This document shows, in pieces, positions 9,029 to 17,938 of a stretch of 32,617 bases of DNA. Source of the DNA: Gammaproteobacteria bacterium (GTDB lineage: Bacteria > Pseudomonadota > Gammaproteobacteria > Arenicellales > JAANXG01); the NCBI GenBank assembly GCA_018263405.1, contig JAANXG010000004.1, positions 1 through 32,617 of the forward strand, read 5' to 3'. Positions within the stretch are counted from its first letter, which is position 1. The number at the start of each line of letters is the position of its first letter. The notes under the pieces were generated by a model, which worked only from the letters and a program-made list of their open reading frames with translations, had not been told where the DNA came from and did no database searches. Both the position numbers and the translations under genes were made by a program.

Positions 9029-9819
9029 CGCCTATCGGCAATCTTGCGGATATGAGCCACCGGGCGACATCTACACTGCAGTGCGTGGACCTCATTGCCG
9101 CAGAAGACACCCGCCAAACCGGTAGGCTGTGCTCGCATTTTTCGATCGACACGCCGATGGCGGCATACCACGAGCACAACGAAGTTCAACAAACGCCGGT
9201 GTTGTTGGATCGATTGCTGAAAGGCGATGATGTGGCGTTGGTCAGCGATGCGGGCAGCCCGTTGATTAGCGATCCCGGTTATCGTCTGGTGGCGGCAGCG
9301 CGCGATGCATTACTCACCGTCGTGCCGATTCCCGGCCCTTGTGCCGCTATTGCGGCGATTTCAGTCGCGGGCTTGGCCTGCCACCATTTTCACTTTGAAG
9401 GTTTTCTGCCCGGCAAATCCGGGACGCGGCGTAACCGTTTGCAAAAGTTGCGGGCGATGCCCGATACCTTGATTTTTTATGAGTCCATACATCGCCACGA
9501 AGACATGCTTCAGGATCTGTGTGAAGTTCTCGGCGGCGAGCGCCGGGCGGTATTGGCCCGGGAATTGACGAAGTTGCATGAAACGATTTATCGAAATACT
9601 TTGCAAGAAATTCGGGAATGGGTTGCGGCGAATCCCCATCGGCAAAAGGGCGAGTTTGTCATTCTCGTGGAAGGCGCCGCCGAAGGGGAGGCGGATGCCC
9701 GGGCGGAACATGTGCTTGAATTGTTGAGCGAGCAATTGTCACCGGGCCAGGCGGCGGAACTGGCGGCCAAAATTACCGGTGTGCCCCGCAATCGGCTGTA
9801 TAAGAGTAAATTACGGTGA
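8983..9819 (+). CDS. rsmI: 16S rRNA 2'-O-ribose C1402 methyltransferase RsmI; stop codon lies inside a repeat B arm
   Basis: GTLYVVATPIGNLADMSHRA, AAEDTRQTGRL, DAGSPLISDPGYRLV; stop TGA at 9817-9819. Confidence 0.92.
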   Translation: MDDVRGKAGTLYVVATPIGNLADMSHRATSTLQCVDLIAAEDTRQTGRLCSHFSIDTPMAAYHEHNEVQQTPVLLDRLLKGDDVALVSDAGSPLISDPGYRLVAAARDALLTVVPIPGPCAAIAAISVAGLACHHFHFEGFLPGKSGTRRNRLQKLRAMPDTLIFYESIHRHEDMLQDLCEVLGGERRAVLARELTKLHETIYRNTLQEIREWVAANPHRQKGEFVILVEGAAEGEADARAEHVLELLSEQLSPGQAAELAAKITGVPRNRLYKSKLR

Positions 9820-9885
9820 CAGTTAACTTAATTCGCTCCCAGCAAATATTCGATCGGTCGAATTAAGTTAACTGTCACCGTAATT
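9809..9885 (+). mobile_element. Family B hairpin element, copy 1 (77 bp; perfect 27-bp inverted repeats; 23-nt loop)
   Basis: aattacggtgacagttaacttaattcg (9809-9835) / cgaattaagttaactgtcaccgtaatt (9859-9885); loop ctcccagcaaatattcgatcggt. Confidence 0.85.
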
Positions 9886-9938
9886 CCTAATTCAGATATA
9901 TCTTGTCCTGCACTGCGCGCGGGCGTATGTTCCGCACT

Positions 9939-10420
9939 GGGAAGTCAGCCGAACGGTCGCTCGTCATTGTTTGCGATTTGCGGTGTGCGGATCCCCGTCG
10001 CTCGTGCATCTCGAGTGCCGGGTAAGGTGACGGGAGGAAAGTCCGGGCTCCACAGGGCCGGGTGCCAGGTAACTCCTGGGCGGCGTGAGCCGACGGAAAG
10101 TGCCGCAGAAAAGATACCGCCCCGGCACTTAATTATGGTGACAGTTAACTTAATTCGACCGATCGAATATTTGCTGGGAGCGAATTAAGTTAACTGTCAC
10201 CATAATTAAGTGCCGGGGTAAGGGTGAAAAGGTGCGGTAAGAGCGCACCGCGCTTCTGGTAACAGAAGTGGCAGGGTAAACCCCACCCGGAGCAAGGCCG
10301 AATAGGAGTCCAAAGGCGTGGCCCACGCCGGACTCGGGTAGGTCGCTTGAGGCGGGCGGTGACGTTCGTCCCAGATGAATGACCGTTCTCGACAGAACCC
10401 GGCTTACAGGCTGACTTCCC
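9939..10420 (+). ncRNA. rnpB: RNase P RNA, bacterial type A, interrupted/extended in helix P12 by a family B element
   Basis: P1 pairing gggaagtcagcc (9939-9950) / ggctgacttccc (10409-10420); conserved gaggaaagtccgggctcc, taagggtgaaaaggtgcggtaagagcgcacc, ggtaaaccccacccggagcaaggccgaatagg, gacagaacccggcttacaggctgac. Confidence 0.93.
10131..10207 (-). mobile_element. Family B hairpin element, copy 2, inside rnpB P12 (inverted relative to copy 1)
   Basis: Loop 10158-10180 is the exact reverse complement of the copy 1 loop; arms identical except one C/T position that is compensated in the other arm; with the P12 base the stem is a perfect 38 bp (10120-10157 / 10181-10218). Confidence 0.88.
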
Positions 10421-10563
10421 GTTTTCCGCTCTCGACGATCCCCCAATTACCTTTTAAATCAGCAGGTTTCGATGATCTTATAAAGCAATACTCTAATAAT
10501 CAGAAACCGTTATAAGTTTCTGTACGGAAAGGACTTTTTGGCCGATCAGTGGGCCAAAATCGC

Positions 10564-10591
10564 TTGACTTGCTCGCAATGCCCTCTATAGT
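10564..10591 (+). promoter_or_regulatory. Candidate sigma70 promoter of the dcw cluster (TTGACT-16-TATAGT)
   Basis: -35 TTGACT 10564-10569, -10 TATAGT 10586-10591, immediately upstream of the MraZ boxes. Confidence 0.65.
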
Positions 10592-10599
10592 GTCACGGA

Positions 10600-10624
10600 G
10601 TGGGGAAAAGTGGGTAATTGTGGG
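10600..10624 (+). promoter_or_regulatory. MraZ operator: three GTGGG repeats at 10-bp periodicity
   Basis: GTGGGgaaaaGTGGGtaattGTGGG upstream of mraZ; matches the known MraZ repeat architecture. Confidence 0.88.
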
Positions 10625-10646
10625 TTGATGCAACAGAGACCGAACC

Positions 10647-11102
10647 TTGTTTAGGGGAGTCACATCGTTGAATCTGGACGCTAAGGGGCGACTTGCTATA
10701 CCGGCTCGTCACCGCGAGGCGCTCGTGCAACAGTGCGACAGTCAACTCGTGATTACCATCAGCGACAGAGATCACTGCCTGTGGCTGTACCCACTGGACG
10801 AATGGGAGGACATCGAACATAAGCTGGTGAAATTGCCGAGCCTAGAGCCGGTGGCCCAACGACTCAAACGACTGCTTATCGGTCATGCGACCGACTGCGA
10901 AGTGGATGGTAATGGTCGGGTGCTGGTGCCGCCGCCGCTACGGGAACATGGCGGTTTGACCAAACGCGTGAAGCTGGTTGGGCAGGGTAACAAGTTCGAG
11001 ATTTGGGACGAGAATCTCTGGAGTGTCCAAATCGAGACCGCGCTGTCGCAAAATCCCGATGAGTCTCCCGTGCCTGCTGATTTGGAATCGTTAGCCCTTT
11101 GA
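10647..11102 (+). CDS. mraZ: Transcriptional regulator MraZ (TTG start)
   Basis: MFRGVTSLNLDAKGRLAIPARHRE; position at head of dcw cluster. Confidence 0.95.
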   Translation: MFRGVTSLNLDAKGRLAIPARHREALVQQCDSQLVITISDRDHCLWLYPLDEWEDIEHKLVKLPSLEPVAQRLKRLLIGHATDCEVDGNGRVLVPPPLREHGGLTKRVKLVGQGNKFEIWDENLWSVQIETALSQNPDESPVPADLESLAL

Positions 11103-11111
11103 AAGGCGCGT

Positions 11112-12056
11112 ATGACGATGTCCGCTCACACGCCGGTGCTCTTGAAAGAGGCCATAACGGCGTTGAATATCAAGCCCGGTGGTACATACCTCGACGTGAC
11201 GTACGGTCGTGGTGGGCACAGCTATGCCATCGCCGAGCACCTCTGTCCGGATGGAATGTTGATTGCCATGGACCGGGATCCACACGCCGTTCGGCACGCT
11301 CGGGAATACCCGCCCAGTGGTCCGCGATTCGAGATTATTCAGGCGCCGTTCTCGGAATTGTACCGGGTCCAACAGAGTCTGCCGCCGGGGTGCCTTGCTG
11401 ACGGCATCCTCGCCGATCTCGGCGTTTCGTCGCCACAACTCGAAGACGCCGAGCGAGGCTTTGCGTTCGATCGGGAGGGTCCCCTCGATATGCGCATGGA
11501 TCCGACACGCGGACCGAGTGCTCGCGAGTGGATTGCCGATGCGGAGCAAGCCGAGTTGAAGTGGGCGATCAAAATCTACGGTGAAGAAAAGTACGCCGCC
11601 CGCATTGCGCGTGCCATCGTAGAGAAACGTGAAACTTCGCCGATCGTCAATACACGAGACCTTGCTGAACTTGTCGCCGGCAACGTGCCGGAGCGCGAAT
11701 CGGGCAGGAACCCGGCCACGCGCACGTTCCAAGCGATTCGCATGCACGTAAACGGTGAGTTGGGACAGCTCCGGGCCTTGCTACCACAGGCGGTGCAATG
11801 CCTAAAAGGCGCCGGCCGTCTTGTGATTATCGGTTTCCATTCCCTTGAGGACCGGATCGTCAAACGGTTTATGCGCGACGAGGCACGCGGTGATCCTTTT
11901 CCCTCGGACCTACCGGTAACCGCCGGTGAACTCAAGCCGAGGCTCAGGATAATCGGAAAGCCCATCCGGCCGTCGGAACAGGAACTGCAATCGAACCGCC
12001 GCGCGCGCAGCGCCATCATGCGGGTCGCGGAGCGGACGGAGGCGGCTTATGCGTAA
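11112..12056 (+). CDS. rsmH: 16S rRNA (cytosine1402-N4)-methyltransferase RsmH
   Basis: HTPVLLKEAITALNIKPGGTYLDVTYGRGGHS; IGFHSLEDRIVKRFM. Confidence 0.95.
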   Translation: MTMSAHTPVLLKEAITALNIKPGGTYLDVTYGRGGHSYAIAEHLCPDGMLIAMDRDPHAVRHAREYPPSGPRFEIIQAPFSELYRVQQSLPPGCLADGILADLGVSSPQLEDAERGFAFDREGPLDMRMDPTRGPSAREWIADAEQAELKWAIKIYGEEKYAARIARAIVEKRETSPIVNTRDLAELVAGNVPERESGRNPATRTFQAIRMHVNGELGQLRALLPQAVQCLKGAGRLVIIGFHSLEDRIVKRFMRDEARGDPFPSDLPVTAGELKPRLRIIGKPIRPSEQELQSNRRARSAIMRVAERTEAAYA

Positions 12057-12312
12057 CGCCATGGTGGTACTGGCTGTTTTGGTCGTTCTAAGCAGTTTTA
12101 CCGCCATATTCGTGCGCCATCAGCATCGCTTGACATTCAATGCGCTTCAGTTCCAGCAACAACAGCGGGACAGTCTCAACACCGAATGGCACCAGCTTTT
12201 GTTGGAGCAAAGCACTTGGTCCTTCCGGCATTTTGTCGAAAAGAAGGCGCGCGACCGGCTCGATATGGTGTTTCCCAAGTCCATCCACCGGTTGGTGGTT
12301 GAAGGGCGATGA
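12049..12312 (+). CDS. ftsL: Cell division protein FtsL
   Basis: Small single-pass membrane protein between rsmH and ftsI. Confidence 0.88.
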   Translation: MRNAMVVLAVLVVLSSFTAIFVRHQHRLTFNALQFQQQQRDSLNTEWHQLLLEQSTWSFRHFVEKKARDRLDMVFPKSIHRLVVEGR

Positions 12313-14051
12313 ACGATAAGACCAACAAGTTGGTGCACGGTTTCCGCCATTACCTGGTGCTGTCGTTACTGGTAGCCGGACTGGGGTTGCTCGTGGCTCG
12401 TGCCGCCCAGTTGCAGTTGTTCCAGCACGAGTTCCTTCAGTCCAAGGGAAATATCAACTACTTGACGGTGCACGTGTCCCACGCGAACCGAGGCATGATT
12501 CTGGACCGCCATGGAGAGCCACTGGCTGTCAGCAGTCCCGTCGATTCAGTCGTGGCGGATCCCAAATCGGTACTTCGGGAAGGCGCTTTCGAAAACGACA
12601 TTGCATGGAACACCTTGGCGGAATTAATCGACGAACCCGTGGCGAAGATCAAGCAAAAAATTACCCGAAACCCCGAATCGGAGTTCGCTTACCTGAAACG
12701 GCACCTCGATGATCCGGAGCGTGCCCGAGAAGTTGAAGACCTGGGTATACCCGGCATCCAATTAAGACGCGAATACAAGCGCTATTATCCGGGTGGGCCG
12801 GTGTTCGGCCATGTCGTTGGATTTACGGACACGGATCAAATCGGCTTGAGCGGGGTTGAAAAAACATTCAATGAACAATTAGCCGGGACATCGGGTCGGA
12901 CACGCGTGCTCAGGGACGGCCAGGGACGCGTCATCGAATACGTCGAGCAGTTGTCCCCCACGGTCGACGGCGAGGACGTGCGCCTGAGCATCGATGCCCG
13001 CGTGCAATATCTCGCCTTTCGGTATCTCAAAGCGGCGTTCGAAAAACACCGCGCGGATTCGGGGAGTGCCGTGATCCTCGATGCGCGTACCGGTGAAATT
13101 CTGGCGATGGTGAACGAACCGACGATCAATCCCAATACCCGCAATCGCGCGGAACTGGCGTCCGTCAACGCCCGCAACCGGGTGGTGCAGTCGATATTCG
13201 AACCGGGATCCGCCATTAAACCGTTTACCATTGCCGCCGCACTGAATAGTGGAAAGTTCCTACCGGATTCAAGGATCGATACGACGCCGGGTTCGTTCAC
13301 GGTAGGCGGATATCCGATACGCGACTACCGAAACCTCGGTTTGCTGACAGTAGCCCGCGTTCTCATAAAATCCAGCAATGTGGGTGCGGCGAAAGTGGCG
13401 CTCTGACTTGTGCTCTTCCGATCTCCCGGTCAATTCCGCGATCTTGGTTTTGGGCGGCCAACCGGCATTCCTCTGCCCGGTGAAGAATCCGGTCAAGCAC
13501 CGCCCACCGGGCCGCTCCGCCCGCGCGCTCAGGCTTCATTGGCTTACGGCTATGGGCTGTCAACGAATGCCTTGCAGCTTGCTCGGGCCTACACCGTGTT
13601 GGCCGGCGACGGACGGATGCTGGAAGTCCGCTTGACTCCGGGCCCGGCGAGCTACAGCGGCCGGGTCTATGGCTCCGAGGTGGTGCGGCTATTGCAGGGC
13701 ATGCTGGAAAAAGTAACATCCGCGGCCGGTACCGGGGTGAATGCGCAATTGCTGGACTATACCGAAGCCGGTAAGACCGGCACGGTCGTTAAATGGCTGG
13801 AGTCGGAAGGCCGATACGCCGAGGACCAGTACTTGTCCGTGTTTGCCGGTTACGCACCGGCTCGGGACCCGCGGCTGGTCATGGTTGTGGTGGTGGATAA
13901 CCCCAAGGGCGAGGCCTATTACGGCGGCCTCGTGTCGGCGCCGGTGTTCTCCAAGGTGATGAACGGCGCGCTGCATCTCCTTAACGTGCCATTCCGACCC
14001 GGCGAGGACGCGCTGCGTCAGGCGATGTTTAAAGGAGGTTCGGATACATGA
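12309..14051 (+). pseudogene. ftsI: Peptidoglycan transpeptidase FtsI (PBP3), split by an in-frame TGA at 13404-13406; the lesion looks like an assembly artefact, not a true pseudogene
   Basis: ORFs 12309-13406 and 13410-14051 are in the same frame; SAIKPF and SSN motifs upstream, KTGT downstream. Confidence 0.9.
13409..13424 (+). other. Illumina adapter sequence embedded in ftsI (TGTGCTCTTCCGATCT)
   Basis: 16-nt exact match to the 3' end of the TruSeq Read 2 adapter (...CAGACGTGTGCTCTTCCGATCT). Confidence 0.92.
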
Positions 14052-15502
14052 GCCCCGGAATTGCCGTTACTGATCTGCTGGCCGGGATGGCTGAACCGTC
14101 CGTCATCCTCGAAGGAACCGTAACGGGTCTGGCGATTGACAGCCGCTGCGTCGAGGGCGGTGAACTGTTTCTCGCGTACCCGGGCGTGCGTCTGGATGGC
14201 CGTTCGTTCATCGACGAGGCACTGAATCGGGGCGCGGCCGCGGTGGCGTTCGAGCCGGAACGGTTCGAATTCGCGAATCGCCGGGTGTCCGGTATTCCCG
14301 TTGCCGGCCTATCGGCTCGGGTCAGTGAAATCGCCGCGCGCTTTTATGCCAGGCCGAGCGGAGAGCTTTGTGTTATCGGGGTAACCGGTACCAATGGCAA
14401 AACGAGCTGCGTGCATTTCCTCTCCCAGAGCCTGGAACGGCTGGGGGAAAAGGTCCGCATGATCGGCACGCTCGGCAGCGGGGTTGTCTGGCGCCCGCGA
14501 ACCAACGGATTAACCACCCCCAGCCCATTGGATTTGCAAAAGCAGTTGAGACAATTTGTGAATGATGGGGCGGCGTATGTCGTGATGGAAGTATCTTCCC
14601 ATGCCCTGAAGCAAGGGCGGATTTCGGCGGTGGATTTCGATGTCGCCCTCTTTACGAATCTTACCCGGGACCACTTGGACTATCACGCCGATATCGACGA
14701 TTATGCGGGCGCGAAAAAATCCCTCTTCGAGCGAGCGTCGTTGCGTTTGGCCGTGGTAAACGTCGACGACCCGGTGGGCCGGCAAATTCGCGAGGAATCG
14801 ACGGCACCGGTAGCGAGTTTTGGGGAACAGGGCGTATTCGGGCCCGGCGCGGTCCGCATCGAGGAGACGGGACTGACGATACGGGTTACCAATCCATATC
14901 GAGCGATTAAGGTGTCCGTGGCCTTGCTCGGTCGTGTGAATGTCGCCAATGTACTGGCTGTTGCCGCTACCTTGCTGGCAATGGGTTTTGATCCGGCGGA
15001 CGTGGAAAAGGCGCTCAATCAGCTGTCGCCGGTACCGGGCCGCATGGAGTTATTCCGGTCTCCTCGCGGGGGGCCGACCGCCGTGGTGGATTACGCCCAC
15101 ACCCCGGATGCGCTGGAACAGGCCTTGCGGTCCGTGCGCGAACACTGTCGCGGCGAGCTGTGGTGCGTGTTCGGGTGCGGCGGAGACCGTGATCGCGGCA
15201 AGCGACCCAAAATGGGGAGAATTGCCGAACAATACGCCGAGCGCGTAGTGCTTACCAACGACAATCCCCGCGGTGAACCACCGGACCGGATTGTAGCGGA
15301 AATTCGTGACGGCATGCACCGCGGTCCGGACGTTGTTCTGGACCGCGGAACGGCGATTGCCGGGGCGCTTGAGGCCGCGTGCCCGGACGATTGGGTATTA
15401 ATCGCCGGAAAGGGCCATGAGACCAGTCAGGTCATCGATGAGAAGGTCATGCCTTTCGACGATCGCGAGGTCGTGTCGGGGTGCCTGGGAAAGGCCGCAT
15501 GA
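14048..15502 (+). CDS. murE: UDP-MurNAc-L-Ala-D-Glu:meso-DAP ligase MurE
   Basis: GVTGTNGKTSCVHFL; DNPRGEPP; dcw synteny. Confidence 0.95.
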   Translation: MSPGIAVTDLLAGMAEPSVILEGTVTGLAIDSRCVEGGELFLAYPGVRLDGRSFIDEALNRGAAAVAFEPERFEFANRRVSGIPVAGLSARVSEIAARFYARPSGELCVIGVTGTNGKTSCVHFLSQSLERLGEKVRMIGTLGSGVVWRPRTNGLTTPSPLDLQKQLRQFVNDGAAYVVMEVSSHALKQGRISAVDFDVALFTNLTRDHLDYHADIDDYAGAKKSLFERASLRLAVVNVDDPVGRQIREESTAPVASFGEQGVFGPGAVRIEETGLTIRVTNPYRAIKVSVALLGRVNVANVLAVAATLLAMGFDPADVEKALNQLSPVPGRMELFRSPRGGPTAVVDYAHTPDALEQALRSVREHCRGELWCVFGCGGDRDRGKRPKMGRIAEQYAERVVLTNDNPRGEPPDRIVAEIRDGMHRGPDVVLDRGTAIAGALEAACPDDWVLIAGKGHETSQVIDEKVMPFDDREVVSGCLGKAA

Positions 15503-16854
15503 TGTGCTTATCCGAGGTGGCCGAGGGTGTGGGCGGCCGGTTGATCGGGCGCGACACCCGTATTCAAGGCGTATCGACGGATACCCGGACGCTGAATCGG
15601 GGGGAACTGTTCGTGGCGTTGAAAGGGCCGTCGTTCGACGGCGATGCCTTTGTGGAGGCGGCCCGCGACGCCGGAGCCGCAGGGGCCATCGTTCAAGCGG
15701 ACATGGAATCCGTGCTCCCGATTATCCAGGTTCGGGATCCCCGCAAAGCACTGGGGGACCTTGGTGGACTTTGGCGGGCGGGGTTTTCCATTCCGGTCGT
15801 GGCGGTTACCGGCAGCAACGGCAAAACCACCGTCAAGGAAATGATCGGCTCGATTCTGACGACCCACGGACCGGCGTTGATCTCCACCGGCAATCTGAAC
15901 AACGATATAGGCGTGCCGCGGATCTTGTGCGGTCTTCGTCCAGAGCATCAGTACGCGGTACTTGAAATGGGGATGAATCAACCGGGTGAAATTCGCTACC
16001 TCTCCTGCCTGGCAAAACCTACCGTGGCGGTCATCACCAACGCATCGCCGGCTCATCTCGAAGGGCTGGGAACGCTGGAGTCGGTGGTCGATGCCAAGGG
16101 CGAAATCATGGCGGGACTCGGGGCCGGTAGCGTGCTCGTGCTCAATCGGGAAGACTCCTTTTTTGATTACTGGTGCCGTATGGCGGGAGGCCATCCGGTG
16201 TTGTCCTTCGGACTCGAACCCGGCTCGGATGTATACGTGTCGGATTACTCGGGAACGGATAATCGATTCCGTCTGCACGTCCGCGGTCAATCCATCGACA
16301 TCAGCCTGCGACTTTCGGGCCGGCACAATGCCGCCAATGCGCTTGCCGCGGCCGCCGCGGCGTTTGCCGTCGGTTTCGAACTGGAGCAGATCAAGGTCGG
16401 ATTGGAGCGAGTCGAACCGGTGCCGGGCCGGCTGTGTTTTCGTCGAGGGGTAGGCGGCGCGCGGGTTCTGGATGACAGCTACAACGCTAATCCGGCTTCG
16501 GTCGCTGCCGGCATCGACGTGCTGGCGGCGCGACCGGGTAAACGCATCGTGGTGCTCGGAGATATGGCCGAATTGGGGTCGGAAGCGAGAGCGCTGCACG
16601 AAAGGGTAGGCACGCACGCACGCAGCAAGGGTGTTGACGAGCTGCACGGATTCGGAGCGTTGAGTGCGGCGGCGGTCGAAGCTTTCGGACCTGCCGGATT
16701 TCATTACCTCGATCGCGATGAACTCGTCGAACGACTCAAAGCCGAGGTGGGCCACGACACGACATTTCTCGTCAAGGGCTCCCGCGGCATGCACATGGAC
16801 GAGATTGTCGATGCGCTCGTTGAAGCTCCGCGGGCGACGGGAGGCGCACACTGA
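15499..16854 (+). CDS. murF: UDP-MurNAc-tripeptide:D-Ala-D-Ala ligase MurF
   Basis: [28 protein letters not shown] 15499 overlaps murE stop. Confidence 0.95.
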   Translation: MMCLSEVAEGVGGRLIGRDTRIQGVSTDTRTLNRGELFVALKGPSFDGDAFVEAARDAGAAGAIVQADMESVLPIIQVRDPRKALGDLGGLWRAGFSIPVVAVTGSNGKTTVKEMIGSILTTHGPALISTGNLNNDIGVPRILCGLRPEHQYAVLEMGMNQPGEIRYLSCLAKPTVAVITNASPAHLEGLGTLESVVDAKGEIMAGLGAGSVLVLNREDSFFDYWCRMAGGHPVLSFGLEPGSDVYVSDYSGTDNRFRLHVRGQSIDISLRLSGRHNAANALAAAAAAFAVGFELEQIKVGLERVEPVPGRLCFRRGVGGARVLDDSYNANPASVAAGIDVLAARPGKRIVVLGDMAELGSEARALHERVGTHARSKGVDELHGFGALSAAAVEAFGPAGFHYLDRDELVERLKAEVGHDTTFLVKGSRGMHMDEIVDALVEAPRATGGAH

Positions 16855-17936
16855 TGCTCTTGTTCCTGTTTGACGCCTTGGCCGACGAATTCTCCGTGTT
16901 CAATGTGTTTCGTTACATCACCTTCCGCGGCATTTGCGGTGTGCTCACCGCGCTGGCGATTTGTTTCGTTTTAGGCCCTTTGATGATCCGCAGGTTGAGC
17001 CTCTACCAGATCGGTCAGACGGTGCGCCAGGACGGACCGCCGACGCATTTCGACAAGGTGGGGACCCCGACGATGGGCGGGGCGATGATATTGGTTTCAG
17101 TCCTCGTCTCTACGCTGTTATGGGCCGACTTAACCAACCGGTTTGTGTGGGTAGTTTTGCTGGTTTGTGTGGCTTTCGGCGTCATCGGCTGGCTTGACGA
17201 CTACCGCAAACTGGTCGACAAAAACCCGCGCGGCATCGGCGCCGGCAATAAATTCATCGCGCAGAGTGTCGTGGGACTCGCCAGCGCCGTGTTTTTGTAC
17301 GTGACCGCCCAATCGCCGGCCGAGATTTCGTTGATCGTCCCGTTGTTCAAGGAAGTCACCATCTACATGGGCCCTTGGTTCATTCTGTTGACTTACCTGG
17401 TGATTGTCGGGACCAGCAACGCCGTCAATCTGACCGACGGCCTGGACGGTCTGGCGATCGTGCCGACGGTGCTGGTGGCGGGCGGCTTGGGAGTTTTTGC
17501 CTATGCCACCGGCCACAGCATTTTCGCCGGCTACTTGGGGATTCCCTATATTGCGGGCTCCGGAGAAGTTCTGATTGTCTGTGGTGTTCTGGTAGGGGCC
17601 GGATTGGGGTTTTTGTGGTTCAACACTTATCCGGCCCAGGTTTTCATGGGCGATATCGGAGCGCTGGCGCTGGGTGGCGCGTTGGGAACGGTGGCGGTGG
17701 TGGTCCGGCAGGAGATCGTTTTGTTCGTCATGGGTGGGATATTTGTCGTCGAGACCGTTTCCGTGATTCTCCAGGTGGCGTCTTTCAAACTTGTCGGGAA
17801 ACGCGTGTTTAAAATGGCGCCGCTGCACCACCACTTCGAACTTAAAGGTTGGCCGGAGCCCAGGGTCAGTGTGCGATTCTGGATTATCAGCCTGATCCTT
17901 GTACTGGTGGGTCTGGCCACTCTGAAGATCCGCTGA
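16854..17936 (+). CDS. mraY: Phospho-MurNAc-pentapeptide transferase MraY
   Basis: [33 protein letters not shown]. Confidence 0.96.
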   Translation: MLLFLFDALADEFSVFNVFRYITFRGICGVLTALAICFVLGPLMIRRLSLYQIGQTVRQDGPPTHFDKVGTPTMGGAMILVSVLVSTLLWADLTNRFVWVVLLVCVAFGVIGWLDDYRKLVDKNPRGIGAGNKFIAQSVVGLASAVFLYVTAQSPAEISLIVPLFKEVTIYMGPWFILLTYLVIVGTSNAVNLTDGLDGLAIVPTVLVAGGLGVFAYATGHSIFAGYLGIPYIAGSGEVLIVCGVLVGAGLGFLWFNTYPAQVFMGDIGALALGGALGTVAVVVRQEIVLFVMGGIFVVETVSVILQVASFKLVGKRVFKMAPLHHHFELKGWPEPRVSVRFWIISLILVLVGLATLKIR

Positions 17937-17938
17937 AC

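Noticed and set aside
10536-10559. ttttggcc-gatcagtg-ggccaaaa hairpin downstream of rnpB
   Set aside because: Could be a terminator but lacks a following T tract; too weak to call.
13378-13635. Small ORF MWVRRKWRSDLCSSDL...
   Set aside because: Product of adapter sequence in the wrong frame of ftsI.
15508-16851. 447-aa ORF on the minus strand opposite murF
   Set aside because: Entirely antisense to a well-conserved murF; explained by GC-rich codon structure; no recognisable family.
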